From Thioglobus_B sp964558405 (lineage in GTDB: Bacteria; Pseudomonadota; Gammaproteobacteria; PS1; Pseudothioglobaceae): 20,441 nt of DNA. The notes beneath the pieces are model-generated. The model did no database searches, had not been told where the DNA came from, and saw nothing but the letters and a program-made list of their open reading frames with translations. How positions within the stretch are numbered: the first letter of the stretch is position 1; the number at the start of each line of letters is the position of its first letter. This document shows positions 7,509-14,883 of the stretch, in pieces. Location: contig CAZLDG010000024.1 of the NCBI GenBank assembly GCA_964558405.1, forward strand, positions 1 through 20,441. The letters are read 5' to 3'. Position numbers and translations under genes: made by a program.

Positions 7509-8510
7509 CTAGATAATAACTTGTTCGCCTTGATTCTCTACAATCTCACCGATAAGCCAGGCATTTTCACCCAGCTCATTGAGCTGGCTAATCGCATCGG
7601 CACTTTGATCCTTAGGTAGTACAATCACCATGCCCACGCCACAGTTAAAGACGCGATACATTTCAGTCAACTCGATGTTGCCATTGTCTTGTAAGAATTG
7701 GAAAATCTCAGGCATCTGCCAAGATTGCTGATCCAGTTTTGCCGCTAGATTCTGCGGTAGAACACGCGGAATATTTTCCAGTAGGCCGCCACCAGTAATG
7801 TGTGAGATGGCATGTACATCGTGTTGCTCGATCAGCGCTAGAATAGATTTCACGTAGATTTTGGTTGGCTCAATCAATGCATCAAGTTGTGCCTCACTAG
7901 GTTGCGCCTGCTCTAAAACTTTACGAATCAGTGAATAACCATTGGAATGTGGACCTGAAGAACCCAGCGCGATAATATGATCACCCGTGTTAACCTTGGT
8001 GCCATCAATCACCTTGTCCTTATCGGCGATACCAACGCAAAAGCCTGCTAAGTCATAATCTTCACCGGCATACATGCCCGGCATCTCAGCAGTTTCACCA
8101 CCAATCAGCGCGCAATTAGATTGCTTGCAACCTTCGCCAATACCTGAGATTACCGAGGTGGCAATCTCAGTATTGAGTTTGCCAGTGGCGTAATAATCTA
8201 AGAAGAACAAAGGCTCAGCGCCTTGAACAATCAAATCATTCACACACATGGCCACCAAATCAATACCAATGGTGTCGTGTTTGTTCAGCATTTCTGCTAC
8301 TTTAAGCTTGGTGCCCACACCATCAGTACCTGAGATCAGTACTGGATTTTTGTATTTATCAATAGGCAGTTCAAACATGGCGCCAAAACCGCCTAAGCCT
8401 GCTAACACACCTTCTCTGGCAGTAGATTTGGCAATGGGTTTGATTTGTTCAATGAGGTCGTTGCCTTTGGTAATATCAACGCCCGAGTCTTGGTAAGTAA
8501 GTGATGACAT
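7509..8510 (-). CDS. purM: Phosphoribosylformylglycinamidine cyclo-ligase (AIR synthetase)
   Basis: PurM closes the imidazole ring of FGAM with ATP to form AIR in purine synthesis. The 333 residues compare with 345 in E. coli. Family segments in order: YQDSGVDITKGN; GGFGAMFELP; LISGTDGVGTKLK (ATP/substrate loop); GIDLVAMCVNDLIVQGAEPLFFLDYYATGKL; ALIGGETAEMPGMY; the glycine-rich GSSGPHSNGYSLIRK; ISHITGGGLLENIPRVLP; and the C-terminal EMYRVFNCGVGMV. The ATG at 8510 lacks an SD sequence. It is the first gene of the minus-strand purM-purN-DUF3108 operon and diverges from the PgsA-like gene across 55 bases. I see no PurR-like operator there, though one would not be obvious by eye. Confidence 0.98.
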   Translation of the reverse strand: MSSLTYQDSGVDITKGNDLIEQIKPIAKSTAREGVLAGLGGFGAMFELPIDKYKNPVLISGTDGVGTKLKVAEMLNKHDTIGIDLVAMCVNDLIVQGAEPLFFLDYYATGKLNTEIATSVISGIGEGCKQSNCALIGGETAEMPGMYAGEDYDLAGFCVGIADKDKVIDGTKVNTGDHIIALGSSGPHSNGYSLIRKVLEQAQPSEAQLDALIEPTKIYVKSILALIEQHDVHAISHITGGGLLENIPRVLPQNLAAKLDQQSWQMPEIFQFLQDNGNIELTEMYRVFNCGVGMVIVLPKDQSADAISQLNELGENAWLIGEIVENQGEQVII

Positions 8511-8521
8511 AGGGTTCTATA

Positions 8522-8531
8522 AGTATATAAT
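8522..8531. promoter_or_regulatory. Candidate overlapping -10 elements for the PgsA-like gene (+) and purM (-)
   Basis: AGTATATAAT contains TATAAT on the plus strand (8526-8531) and TATACT on the minus strand (8527-8522). The plus start would leave a leader of about 28 bases. The minus start would lie only about 5 bases before the purM ATG, which has no SD sequence, so purM could be almost leaderless or use another promoter. No clear -35 elements. Confidence 0.35.
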
Positions 8532-8565
8532 CAGTATTTTTTTTATCTGCAGAGTCAGCGAAAAA

Positions 8566-9123
8566 ATGAACTTGTCTAACGTGCCAAATCTGCTGTCAAT
8601 TTTACGCATCATTTTAACAGTACCTGTGGTGATGACTTTATTAAATCACCAATATTCTTTGGCCTTGGTTTTGTTTTTTATTGCCGGTATTACCGATGCG
8701 TTGGATGGCTGGATTGCCAAGCGCTTTTCTTGTCAAACTCGCCTGGGTTCAATTCTAGATCCTTTGGCAGATAAATTACTATTGGTGAGTAGTTTCATAG
8801 CACTGTATCTGATTGGTCTGGTGCCGCTATGGTTGTTGATTTTGGTGTTTTTACGTGATGTAATGATTGTCTCAGGCACGGTGGGTTGTTTTCTGGGTTC
8901 TGAGAATCAGAACGACTTACTTTCGCCCTCTAAATTATCCAAGTTTAATACCGCCTTACAAATCAGTTTGGTCTTGTTTTTGGTGGTGGTGCAACTCTAT
9001 CCTATTGCGCCACAATGGACTACTATCTTCTTTATCGTTACCGCCACCTCTACCGTACTGAGCGGGGCAGACTATGTATGGATTTGGATGGAACGTGCCA
9101 TCTCTCAAGAGAAGCGTAAATAG
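8566..9123 (+). CDS. CDP-alcohol phosphatidyltransferase, PgsA-like
   Basis: This integral membrane enzyme of the CDP-alcohol phosphatidyltransferase family moves a phosphatidyl group from CDP-diacylglycerol to an alcohol. The catalytic motif D-x2-DG-x2-A-(K)R-x8-G-x3-D-x3-D is present as DALDGWIAKRFSCQTRLGSILDPLADK (about residues 45-71 of 185), with four aspartates as metal and catalytic ligands. Four to six hydrophobic helices span the rest. Length fits PgsA (182 in E. coli), which makes phosphatidylglycerol phosphate. But the segments LVFLRDVMIVSG and SPSKLSKFNTALQ resemble the PgsA-like relatives found beside hda in some gammaproteobacteria more than E. coli PgsA, so I give no symbol. 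The ATG at 8566 has no strong SD sequence. Its stop TAG shares one base with the GTG start of hda, which suggests coupling. Confidence 0.85.
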   Translation: MNLSNVPNLLSILRIILTVPVVMTLLNHQYSLALVLFFIAGITDALDGWIAKRFSCQTRLGSILDPLADKLLLVSSFIALYLIGLVPLWLLILVFLRDVMIVSGTVGCFLGSENQNDLLSPSKLSKFNTALQISLVLFLVVVQLYPIAPQWTTIFFIVTATSTVLSGADYVWIWMERAISQEKRK

Positions 9124-9797
9124 TGGATCAAATCAATCTACCCTGGGTGCTCAATGCAAAGATGTCGCTGGATAATTTTATCGGTGAGGCGAATCAACAG
9201 CTATTAGCACTGATTCATCAAACCCTGCAAGGACCAGCACCTGCGTTGATTTACGTGGCAGGTGCGCAAGGCTTTGGTAAGACACATTTACTACAAGGCA
9301 GTGTATTTGCTGCCATGGAACAATCTTTAAATGTGGCTTATCTTGATTTGAGTGATGAGACACCATACGAGCTGATTCAAGAGTTGTATCAGCAAGATTG
9401 GATTGCCATCGATAATATCGATTTGGCCGATAATGATCAGCAGCAAGCCCTATTTGATTTGTACAATCGCATCAAAGACACGCAGACGACACTAATAGTT
9501 AGTGCGCAAACCACGCCTGGTGAGCTTGATATCTTAAAAGATTTGAAAACCCGTTTGGCGCTCGGCCTGGTGTTTAGCTTGGAAGCGCTGAGTGATGGGG
9601 AAAAGATGCAAATTTTGCAAAACAAAATGTTGGATAAAAACCTGCGCATTGATACCAAAGTGCTGGAGTACTTACTCAAGCATTTTTCACGCAATCTCAC
9701 GCAATTATGGACACTGATTGAGCGCCTAGATAGTTTGTCTTTACAACAGAAAAAACCTATTACCATTCCTTTTGTTAAACAAGTATTGGCCGATTAA
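9123..9797 (+). CDS. hda: DnaA-inactivating AAA+ protein Hda
   Basis: Hda with the DNA-loaded beta clamp triggers hydrolysis of DnaA-ATP after initiation (RIDA), preventing re-initiation. The 224 residues compare with about 233 in E. coli. QINLPW at residues 3-8 fits the N-terminal clamp-binding motif. Next come Walker A GAQGFGKT (47-54), Walker B-like WIAIDNID around Asp97, sensor-1 region TLIVSAQTTPGEL, and the arginine-finger box DLKTRLALG with Arg144. The C-terminal lid ends PITIPFVKQVLAD, very like the E. coli end. The start is a GTG in TAGTG overlapping the upstream stop. It lies near purMN, an association also seen in Pseudomonas. Its TAA shares TTAA with the stop of the convergent cysteine-rich gene. 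Confidence 0.95.
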   Translation: MDQINLPWVLNAKMSLDNFIGEANQQLLALIHQTLQGPAPALIYVAGAQGFGKTHLLQGSVFAAMEQSLNVAYLDLSDETPYELIQELYQQDWIAIDNIDLADNDQQQALFDLYNRIKDTQTTLIVSAQTTPGELDILKDLKTRLALGLVFSLEALSDGEKMQILQNKMLDKNLRIDTKVLEYLLKHFSRNLTQLWTLIERLDSLSLQQKKPITIPFVKQVLAD

Positions 9798-10201
9798 GGC
9801 TTAATTCTAAATTTAAATTTGGCAATCACTGGCATCAGTTGAGAGAATGGAATTTTAGAGAAGTCTTGGTAGTGCGCTTTAATCTCCAGCACTAAGTCGT
9901 TAATATCAGCAATAGAGGCGTTGGGCTGCTGGTGTAGAATTTCTTGTAGTGCTAATAAGCCGCCCATTTTAATCTTGGCTTGTTGGCCCACTGATAGTCG
10001 GCTTTGACCAATGGCGTCAATGGCAAAATGACTATTGTCTTTAAGCTGATTGTAAAGCGATTGGCAGCGTTGTGCACCCGCCTCATCCATGCAGGCGCCA
10101 AACTCTTTTTCGGCAAAACAATCTTTGGCGCTCATCTGGCAGGCGCAACGACCCGATAAAATCAGATGTGAAAACACGCAGGTGTAATGTTGTCCAGGCA
10201 T
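9794..10201 (-). CDS. Cysteine-rich protein of unknown function (135 aa)
   Basis: I cannot assign this protein. It has six cysteines in the first 46 residues (C8, C19, C21, C28, C37, C46) and none after. C19-x-C21 and the wider spacing suggest a metal or Fe-S site or disulfides, but no named cluster motif fits. It has no signal peptide or membrane segment, so it is probably cytoplasmic. The cysteine-free C-terminal two-thirds (SRLSVGQQAKIKMGGLLALQEILHQQ onward) looks helical and ends basic (KFKFRIKP). The ATG at 10201 lacks an SD sequence. It diverges from cysG across 76 bases with a shared symmetric -10, and overlaps the hda stop by 4 bases. The coherent composition and neat fit between neighbours support a real gene. 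Adjacency to cysG suggests, but does not show, a redox or iron link. Confidence 0.7.
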   Translation of the reverse strand: MPGQHYTCVFSHLILSGRCACQMSAKDCFAEKEFGACMDEAGAQRCQSLYNQLKDNSHFAIDAIGQSRLSVGQQAKIKMGGLLALQEILHQQPNASIADINDLVLEIKAHYQDFSKIPFSQLMPVIAKFKFRIKP

Positions 10202-10239
10202 AACAATAATGGTTTTGTGTTTATAAAACGCGTTAAGAC

Positions 10240-10247
10240 ATTATAAT
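10240..10247. promoter_or_regulatory. Perfectly symmetric -10 for cysG (+) and the cysteine-rich gene (-)
   Basis: ATTATAAT is its own reverse complement, so TATAAT occurs on the plus strand (10242-10247) and on the minus strand (10245-10240). On the plus strand TTTATA at 10220-10225 is a modest -35 with 16-bp spacing. The minus -35 is poor. Predicted leaders are about 24 bases to cysG and 32 bases to the minus-strand gene. Confidence 0.5.
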
Positions 10248-10277
10248 ATAGGCTTTTATTTTAGCGCCAAATTGCAG

Positions 10278-11660
10278 ATGAATTACCTGCCAATCTTTAT
10301 TGATATTAAGCAAAAACCTTGCCTGGTTGTAGGTGGTGGTGATATTGCTCTGAGAAAGATTAATCTCTTGTTAAAAGCCGATGCGCGCGTATTGTGCATC
10401 TCGCCTCAGTGTTGTGAGGGTGTGCAGCGCTTGGCTGATGCAGCTAAGATTGATTATGTAGAGAAGAGTTTTGAGGATGGAGATATCAACGCGCAGGTGT
10501 TGATTGTCTCGGCCACTGATGACGTCAATTTAAATCAGCGTGTCTCAGCCTTGGCAAGCGCGGCGAATATCCCGGTTAATGTGGTGGATTCTCCTGATTT
10601 GTGTAGCTTTGTGATGCCATCAATCGTCGATCGATCGCCGATTGTAATCGCCATCTCATCAGCAGGCAGTGCGCCAGTTTTAGCACGTTTGATTCGTGCC
10701 AAATTAGAGAGTACCATTCCCCATGCGTATGGCAAATTGGCCAAATTGGCTGGTGAGTTTAGGTCTCAGGTTAAAGCCAAGTTTAGCCATATTGAGGATC
10801 GTCGCTACTTTTGGGAAAAGGCCTTTTCTGGTGTGGTGGCTGAAAAAGTTTTTGCCGGTAAAGAACAAGAAGCTGCGCAGGACCTGCAAGCACAACTCGA
10901 TGATAGTACCGACAGCGAGACTGGCGAAGTGTACTTGGTTGGCGGTGGTCCGGGTGATCCAGATCTATTAACTTTTAAAGCTCTACGCTTGATGCAACAA
11001 GCCGATGTGGTTTTGTATGATCGCTTGGTCTCAGAGGCAGTCATGGAGCTGGTTAGACGTGATGCCGAGCTAATTTATGTGGGTAAGGAGCGTGATAATC
11101 ATGCGGTGCCACAAGGCGATATCAATCAACTCTTGGTGGATTTGGCCAAAGAAGGTCGTCGCGTTTGTCGTCTCAAAGGTGGCGATCCCTTTATCTTTGG
11201 TCGTGGTGGTGAGGAAATTGAAACCCTGGCTGAAAATGGCGTGCCATTCCAAGTGGTACCAGGTATTACCGCTGCTTCGGGCTGTTCGACCTATTCAGGT
11301 ATTCCGCTCACCCATAGAGACTATTCGCAATCGTGTCGTTTTGTCACCGGCCATCTTAAAGACGGCTCGATGAATCTGCCTTGGGCTGAGCTAGCGGTTG
11401 AGCAACAAACCATTGTGTTTTATATGGCGTTAAAAGGCGCCTCGCACTTGTCTGAGCAGTTGATTGCCCACGGTATGCGCGCTGATATGCCAGTCGCGTT
11501 GGTAGAAAAAGGCACCACCCCAGATCATAAGGTCTGGACCACGACTTTGTCTGAGCTGGGTGAAGTGGTAGCCACACAACCGATTAAAGCGCCAACACTG
11601 ATTATTGTCGGCGAGGTGGTGAAGCTTAGAGAAAAGCTAAACTGGTACGATAAAGACTAA
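10278..11660 (+). CDS. cysG: Siroheme synthase CysG (methyltransferase/dehydrogenase/ferrochelatase fusion)
   Basis: CysG makes siroheme from uroporphyrinogen III: two SAM methylations, NAD-dependent oxidation, then iron insertion. Siroheme serves sulfite and nitrite reductases. The 460 residues compare with 457 in E. coli. The N-terminal CysG-B part has NAD loop VVGGGDIALRK (18-27), Asp104 in VVDSPDLCSF and Ser128 in AISSAGSAP, matching E. coli numbering. The C-terminal CysG-A methyltransferase begins about 217 with VYLVGGGPGDPDLLTFKA, then Asp248 (VLYDRL), Lys270 (YVGKERDNH), RLKGGDPFIFGRGGEE, VPGITAASGCSTYSGIPLTHR and FYMALKG. The ATG at 10278 aligns with the E. coli start (MDHLPIF); a TTG at 10272 is in frame but unlikely. 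SD is weak. The last 4 bases overlap the convergent DUF2892 gene. Confidence 0.98.
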   Translation: MNYLPIFIDIKQKPCLVVGGGDIALRKINLLLKADARVLCISPQCCEGVQRLADAAKIDYVEKSFEDGDINAQVLIVSATDDVNLNQRVSALASAANIPVNVVDSPDLCSFVMPSIVDRSPIVIAISSAGSAPVLARLIRAKLESTIPHAYGKLAKLAGEFRSQVKAKFSHIEDRRYFWEKAFSGVVAEKVFAGKEQEAAQDLQAQLDDSTDSETGEVYLVGGGPGDPDLLTFKALRLMQQADVVLYDRLVSEAVMELVRRDAELIYVGKERDNHAVPQGDINQLLVDLAKEGRRVCRLKGGDPFIFGRGGEEIETLAENGVPFQVVPGITAASGCSTYSGIPLTHRDYSQSCRFVTGHLKDGSMNLPWAELAVEQQTIVFYMALKGASHLSEQLIAHGMRADMPVALVEKGTTPDHKVWTTTLSELGEVVATQPIKAPTLIIVGEVVKLREKLNWYDKD

Positions 11661-11857
11661 TCCTTAAGTCCAGCAGCTTTAAAGATTTTTACCGCTGGGC
11701 AAAAGCCGGTAAAAGCTGATTGGAATAGGTTAAATCCTACAAAAAAAGTAAGCCATAACCAACTCGGTTCAGCGAATAAATTAACGTCTGCCAGTAGCAA
11801 AGAAACCATAATAAATGCACCGGCCATCGCCGATACTGCGTTAGAGATTGTCATCAT
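11657..11857 (-). CDS. DUF2892 (YgaP-type) small inner-membrane protein
   Basis: This 66-residue protein has two hydrophobic helices (about AMAGAFIMVSLLLA and WLWLTFFVGFNLFQSAF) followed by the hallmark TGFCPAVKIFKAAGL. That is the pattern of the DUF2892/YgaP transmembrane domain family, often found next to rhodanese or sulfur genes; its own function is not established. Tandem ATGs at 11857 and 11854 sit behind AAGGA (4 or 7 bases); the second has the better spacing. A minus-strand promoter TTGAAA-17-TAAAGT lies upstream. The stop TAG shares the CTAA tetranucleotide with the cysG stop on the other strand. Confidence 0.88.
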   Translation of the reverse strand: MMTISNAVSAMAGAFIMVSLLLADVNLFAEPSWLWLTFFVGFNLFQSAFTGFCPAVKIFKAAGLKD

Positions 11858-11883
11858 CTAGTCCTTGATAATTAAAAGTTCCA

Positions 11884-11912
11884 ACTTTAGCATTATTTAT
11901 GTATAATTTCAA
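11884..11912 (-). promoter_or_regulatory. Sigma70-type promoter for the DUF2892 gene
   Basis: On the minus strand, TTGAAA (11912-11907) and TAAAGT (11889-11884) are separated by 17 bases, matching consensus at 5/6 and 4/6 positions. The start would be near 11877, giving a leader of about 20 bases containing AAGGA. The -35 shares a base with the plus-strand -10 of the tRNA. Confidence 0.55.
11902..11907 (+). promoter_or_regulatory. -10 element upstream of tRNA-Leu
   Basis: A perfect TATAAT lies 13 bases before the mature tRNA 5' end. The best -35 at 17-bp spacing, TTCCAA (11879-11884), is weak. The likely start is around 11914, which would leave only a short 5' leader for RNase P. Confidence 0.6.
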
Positions 11913-11920
11913 ATTCTTTT

Positions 11921-12005
11921 GCGGGAGTGGTGGAATTGGTAGACACGCTGGATTTAGGTTCCAGTGCTTCACGGCGTGAGAGTTCGAGTCTCTCCTTCCG
12001 CACCA
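11921..12005 (+). tRNA. tRNA-Leu (anticodon UAG)
   Basis: The 85-base class II tRNA has acceptor stem GCGGGAG pairing with CTTCCGC (one G-U), discriminator A and encoded CCA (12003-12005). The anticodon stem CTGGA/TCCAG holds loop TTTAGGT with anticodon TAG at 11955-11957 and G37 after it. A long variable arm (around TGCTTCACGGCGT) and the T arm GAGAG-TTCGAGT-CTCTC complete it. It decodes CUN leucine codons. U34 is a CmoB-type target, and G36-G37 is the TrmD recognition pair. Confidence 0.97.
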
Positions 12006-12015
12006 TCTTTTAGCT

Positions 12016-12834
12016 ATGCAAACACTCATTCAGCACAGTCTAGACAGCGATATTGCACAGCAGATATCGAGTGATTTCAAGCAATTATCTACTCATATTC
12101 GTCACCAAGTTGAGACCATCGACATTGAGGCGCTTAGGGTTCAACATCAAACCGATTTTAATTATCTGCCAGCGGTCAACATTGAGCAGATCAAGTTGTT
12201 TGTTAGTGACATGGATTCAACGCTCATTAGCATTGAGTGTATTGATGAGATTGCTGATTTTGCCAATTTTAAGCCCGAGGTAGCAGAGATTACTGAGCGC
12301 GCCATGCAGGGCGAGTTGGATTTTGATGCCTCGTTGGCGCAGCGCGTGGCTTTATTGAAAGATTTAGACATCTCTACACTGGAGCAAGTCTATAACGATC
12401 GACTCAGTGTTAATCCTGGTGGTGTTGAGCTGATTGAATTTCTGAGTGCGCGTGCCATTAAAAGTGCTGTGGTATCTGGTGGTTTTACTTATTTTACCAA
12501 TCGCTTGGCTAATGAGATTGGCCTGGATTATGCACGTGCCAACACCTTGGGCGTAGAGGATAACAGGCTAACAGGTCTGACACAGGGCAAGGTGATTAAT
12601 GCTCATGCTAAGGCCGATTTCGTTAGAGAATTGTGCCAGAAACACGAATTGGATTTAGAGCAAGTCATTGTCGCCGGTGATGGTGCAAATGACCTAGAGA
12701 TGATGAACATTGCTGGCATTTCTGTGGCTTATCACGCCAAGCCCAAGGTTTATGCACAAGCCGATATTACCATTAGCTATGGCGGTTTAGATAAAATAAT
12801 AGATTTGTTTAACCCATCTTCATATGTTGATTGA
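12016..12834 (+). CDS. serB: Phosphoserine phosphatase SerB
   Basis: SerB removes phosphate from phosphoserine, the last step of serine synthesis. The 272 residues contain HAD motif I VSDMDSTL (nucleophile Asp65, acid/base Asp67), ECIDE, motif II VVSGGF (Ser154), the motif III Lys199 region (HAKADF) and motif IV AGDGANDLEM (Asp222, Asp226), then the typical AYHAKPKV. About 58 residues precede the HAD core, fewer than in E. coli SerB (322 total), so the N-terminal ACT-like region is shortened. The ATG at 12016 is only 10 bases after the tRNA CCA and has no SD sequence, so the mRNA 5' end may be made by tRNA 3' processing. The 3' end overlaps ccmF by 11 bases. It leads the serB-ccmF-ccmI-dapE-trmD array. 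Confidence 0.95.
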   Translation: MQTLIQHSLDSDIAQQISSDFKQLSTHIRHQVETIDIEALRVQHQTDFNYLPAVNIEQIKLFVSDMDSTLISIECIDEIADFANFKPEVAEITERAMQGELDFDASLAQRVALLKDLDISTLEQVYNDRLSVNPGGVELIEFLSARAIKSAVVSGGFTYFTNRLANEIGLDYARANTLGVEDNRLTGLTQGKVINAHAKADFVRELCQKHELDLEQVIVAGDGANDLEMMNIAGISVAYHAKPKVYAQADITISYGGLDKIIDLFNPSSYVD

Positions 12835-14883
12835 ATTAGCGCATTTTGCTTTGGTCCTGTCGCTGGTCTTTGCCATTTTTCAGGTGGTATTGCCAGCCAT
12901 GGGCTTTGCACTGGGCAATGCACAGCTTAAACAACTGACCAAGCCGTTGTTATGGGGGCAATTATTTTGGATTGTCTTGGCATTCGCTGCACTGACTCAT
13001 GCCTTTGTTATTGATGATTTTTCGCTTAAGTATGTGGCGGATAATTCCAATACCCAACTGCCATTAATATTTAAGGTGTCTGCCGTTTGGGGTGCACACG
13101 AAGGTTCACTACTATTATGGGCGCTAATCCTTAGTGTTTGGAGCTTTGTGCTGTCGATTTTTTCCAAGCGCCTGCCCGATGATGTGGCCAACCATACGCT
13201 AATGGTGATGGGCCTGATTAGTGTAGGCTTCTTGGCGTTTTTACTCTTTACCTCTAATCCGTTTGAGCGTTTAGAGATTATTCCACTGGAAGGACGAGAG
13301 CTAAATCCACTCTTACAAGACATTGGTCTGGCGATTCACCCGCCAATGCTCTATATGGGCTATGTGGGTCTAGCCGTACCGTTTGCTTTCGTACTTTCTG
13401 CGCTGATTCGTGGACAACTTGATTCAACCTGGTTGAAATGGTCGCGCCCTTGGACTTTAGTGGCCTGGGCATTTCTAACCTTTGGTATTACTCTGGGCAG
13501 CTGGTGGGCTTATTATGAACTGGGCTGGGGTGGCTGGTGGTTCTGGGATCCGGTAGAGAACGCCTCGTTTATGCCGTGGCTGGTTGCCACAGCACTGCTA
13601 CATTCCCTGAGTGTGAGTGAAAAGCGCGGTGCTTTTAAACATTGGAGTGTGTTGCTGGCCATCTCTGGCTTCTCCTTAAGTCTATTAGGTACTTTCTTAG
13701 TGCGTTCGGGTATTTTGACCTCGGTGCATTCGTTTGCTGCCGATCCAGATCGTGGCCTGTTTATTTTGATTTTCCTGGTGATTGTGATTGGTGGCTCATT
13801 GAGTCTGTATGCCTATCGCGCCAATAAGTTGCAAAGCACCAATTCATTCTCGCTTATCTCTAGAGAAACCGCACTACTGATTAATAACATCTTATTGGTG
13901 GCGGCGATGTTTAGTGTGTTCTTAGGCACCTTGTATCCACTACTATTAGATGCATTAAATCTGGGTAAGATTTCGGTAGGCAGCCCATATTTTGATGCGG
14001 TGTTTGTGCCGATTATGTTGCCGGTGGTTTTGGCACTGGCCATTGGCCCATTCTTGCGCTGGAAAAATGATCGCGCTGAGCGTATAGTAAGCTTGCTGAA
14101 GTGGGATTGGTTAGCATTATTGATTGTGGCAGCATTACTACTGCTATTGGTTGAAAATTTTTACGTGGNNNNNNNNNNNNNNNNNNNNNNNNNNNNNNNN
14201 NNNNNNNNNNNNNNNNNNNNNNNNNNNNNNNNNNNNNNNNNNNNNNNNNNNNNNNNNNNNNNNNNNNNGCATTATTGATTGTGGCAGCATTACTACTGCT
14301 ATTGGTTGAAAATTTTTACGTGGCCTTGTCCGGGTTTATTTTCGCCTGGATTGTGCTGCATTCAACCCAACTACTGATTGACAGACGCAAGAACTCAACG
14401 CAATTACCGCTCTCGTTTGTGGGCATGTTGGTCGCGCACGTGGGCGTGGGTGTTTTTGTACTGGGCGCAACGGTTACCACGCAATACGGTATAGAAAAAG
14501 ACATTAAGATGGAAGTGGGCGAGACCTTGGTGGTTGAGGGCTATCATTTCACCTTTAAAGGTGTAAAGAATTTCGCTCAGGATAATTATCATGGACATCA
14601 AGGCTTGGTGGTTGCTGCTAAAGACGACCAAGTGATTGCGCATTTGCGCCCAGAAAAACGCAACTATCAGTCGGGTATGCCAATGACCGAAGCAGCCATT
14701 GATCCTTCATTATGGCGTGACATCTATGTGGCTTTGGGTGAGCCTCTAGAGGCGGGTGCCTGGAGTTTGCGCGTGTATTACAAACCTTTGGTGCGTTTGA
14801 TTTGGTTAGGTGGCATCTTAATTTCTCTGGGTGCGCTTATTGCTGCGTTTGATCGACGTTATCGAATCAGGGTGCGCTCATGA
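12824..14883 (+). CDS. ccmF: Haem lyase subunit CcmF, split only by an assembly gap
   Basis: CcmF attaches haem from holo-CcmE to apocytochrome c in the periplasm as part of the System I CcmFHI complex. It is a polytopic membrane protein. The N-terminal part has FKVSAVWGAHEGSLLLW and LAIHPPMLYMGYVG, then the WWD haem-handling segment ELGWGGWWFWDPVENASFMPWL and GTFLVRSGILTSVHSFAADP. After the gap come the periplasmic domain (TEAAIDPSLWRDIYVALGE, AWSLRVYYKP) and a last helix. 100 Ns (14169-14268) lie between exact 55-bp repeats; removing 155 bases joins both halves in frame as 634 residues (647 in E. coli). The ATG at 12824 overlaps serB by 11 bases, and the stop overlaps the ccmI start as ATGA. 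Neither ccmG nor ccmH follows it. Confidence 0.96.
14114..14168. repeat. 55-bp direct repeat, copy 1 (contig-end overlap in ccmF)
   Basis: These 55 bases, up to the edge of the N run, are identical to 14269-14323 directly after it. The length is the same as the repeat at the pyrH gap, again a contig-end k-mer overlap. Confidence 0.95.
14169..14268. other. 100-N scaffold gap, true length probably zero
   Basis: Exactly 100 Ns. The identical 55-bp flanks and the uninterrupted ccmF frame after collapsing 155 bases show that no coding sequence is likely to be missing. Confidence 0.93.
14269..14323. repeat. 55-bp direct repeat, copy 2 (contig-end overlap in ccmF)
   Basis: Identical over 55 bases to 14114-14168. 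It duplicates the ccmF stretch encoding about ALLIVAALLLLLVENFYV. Confidence 0.95.
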
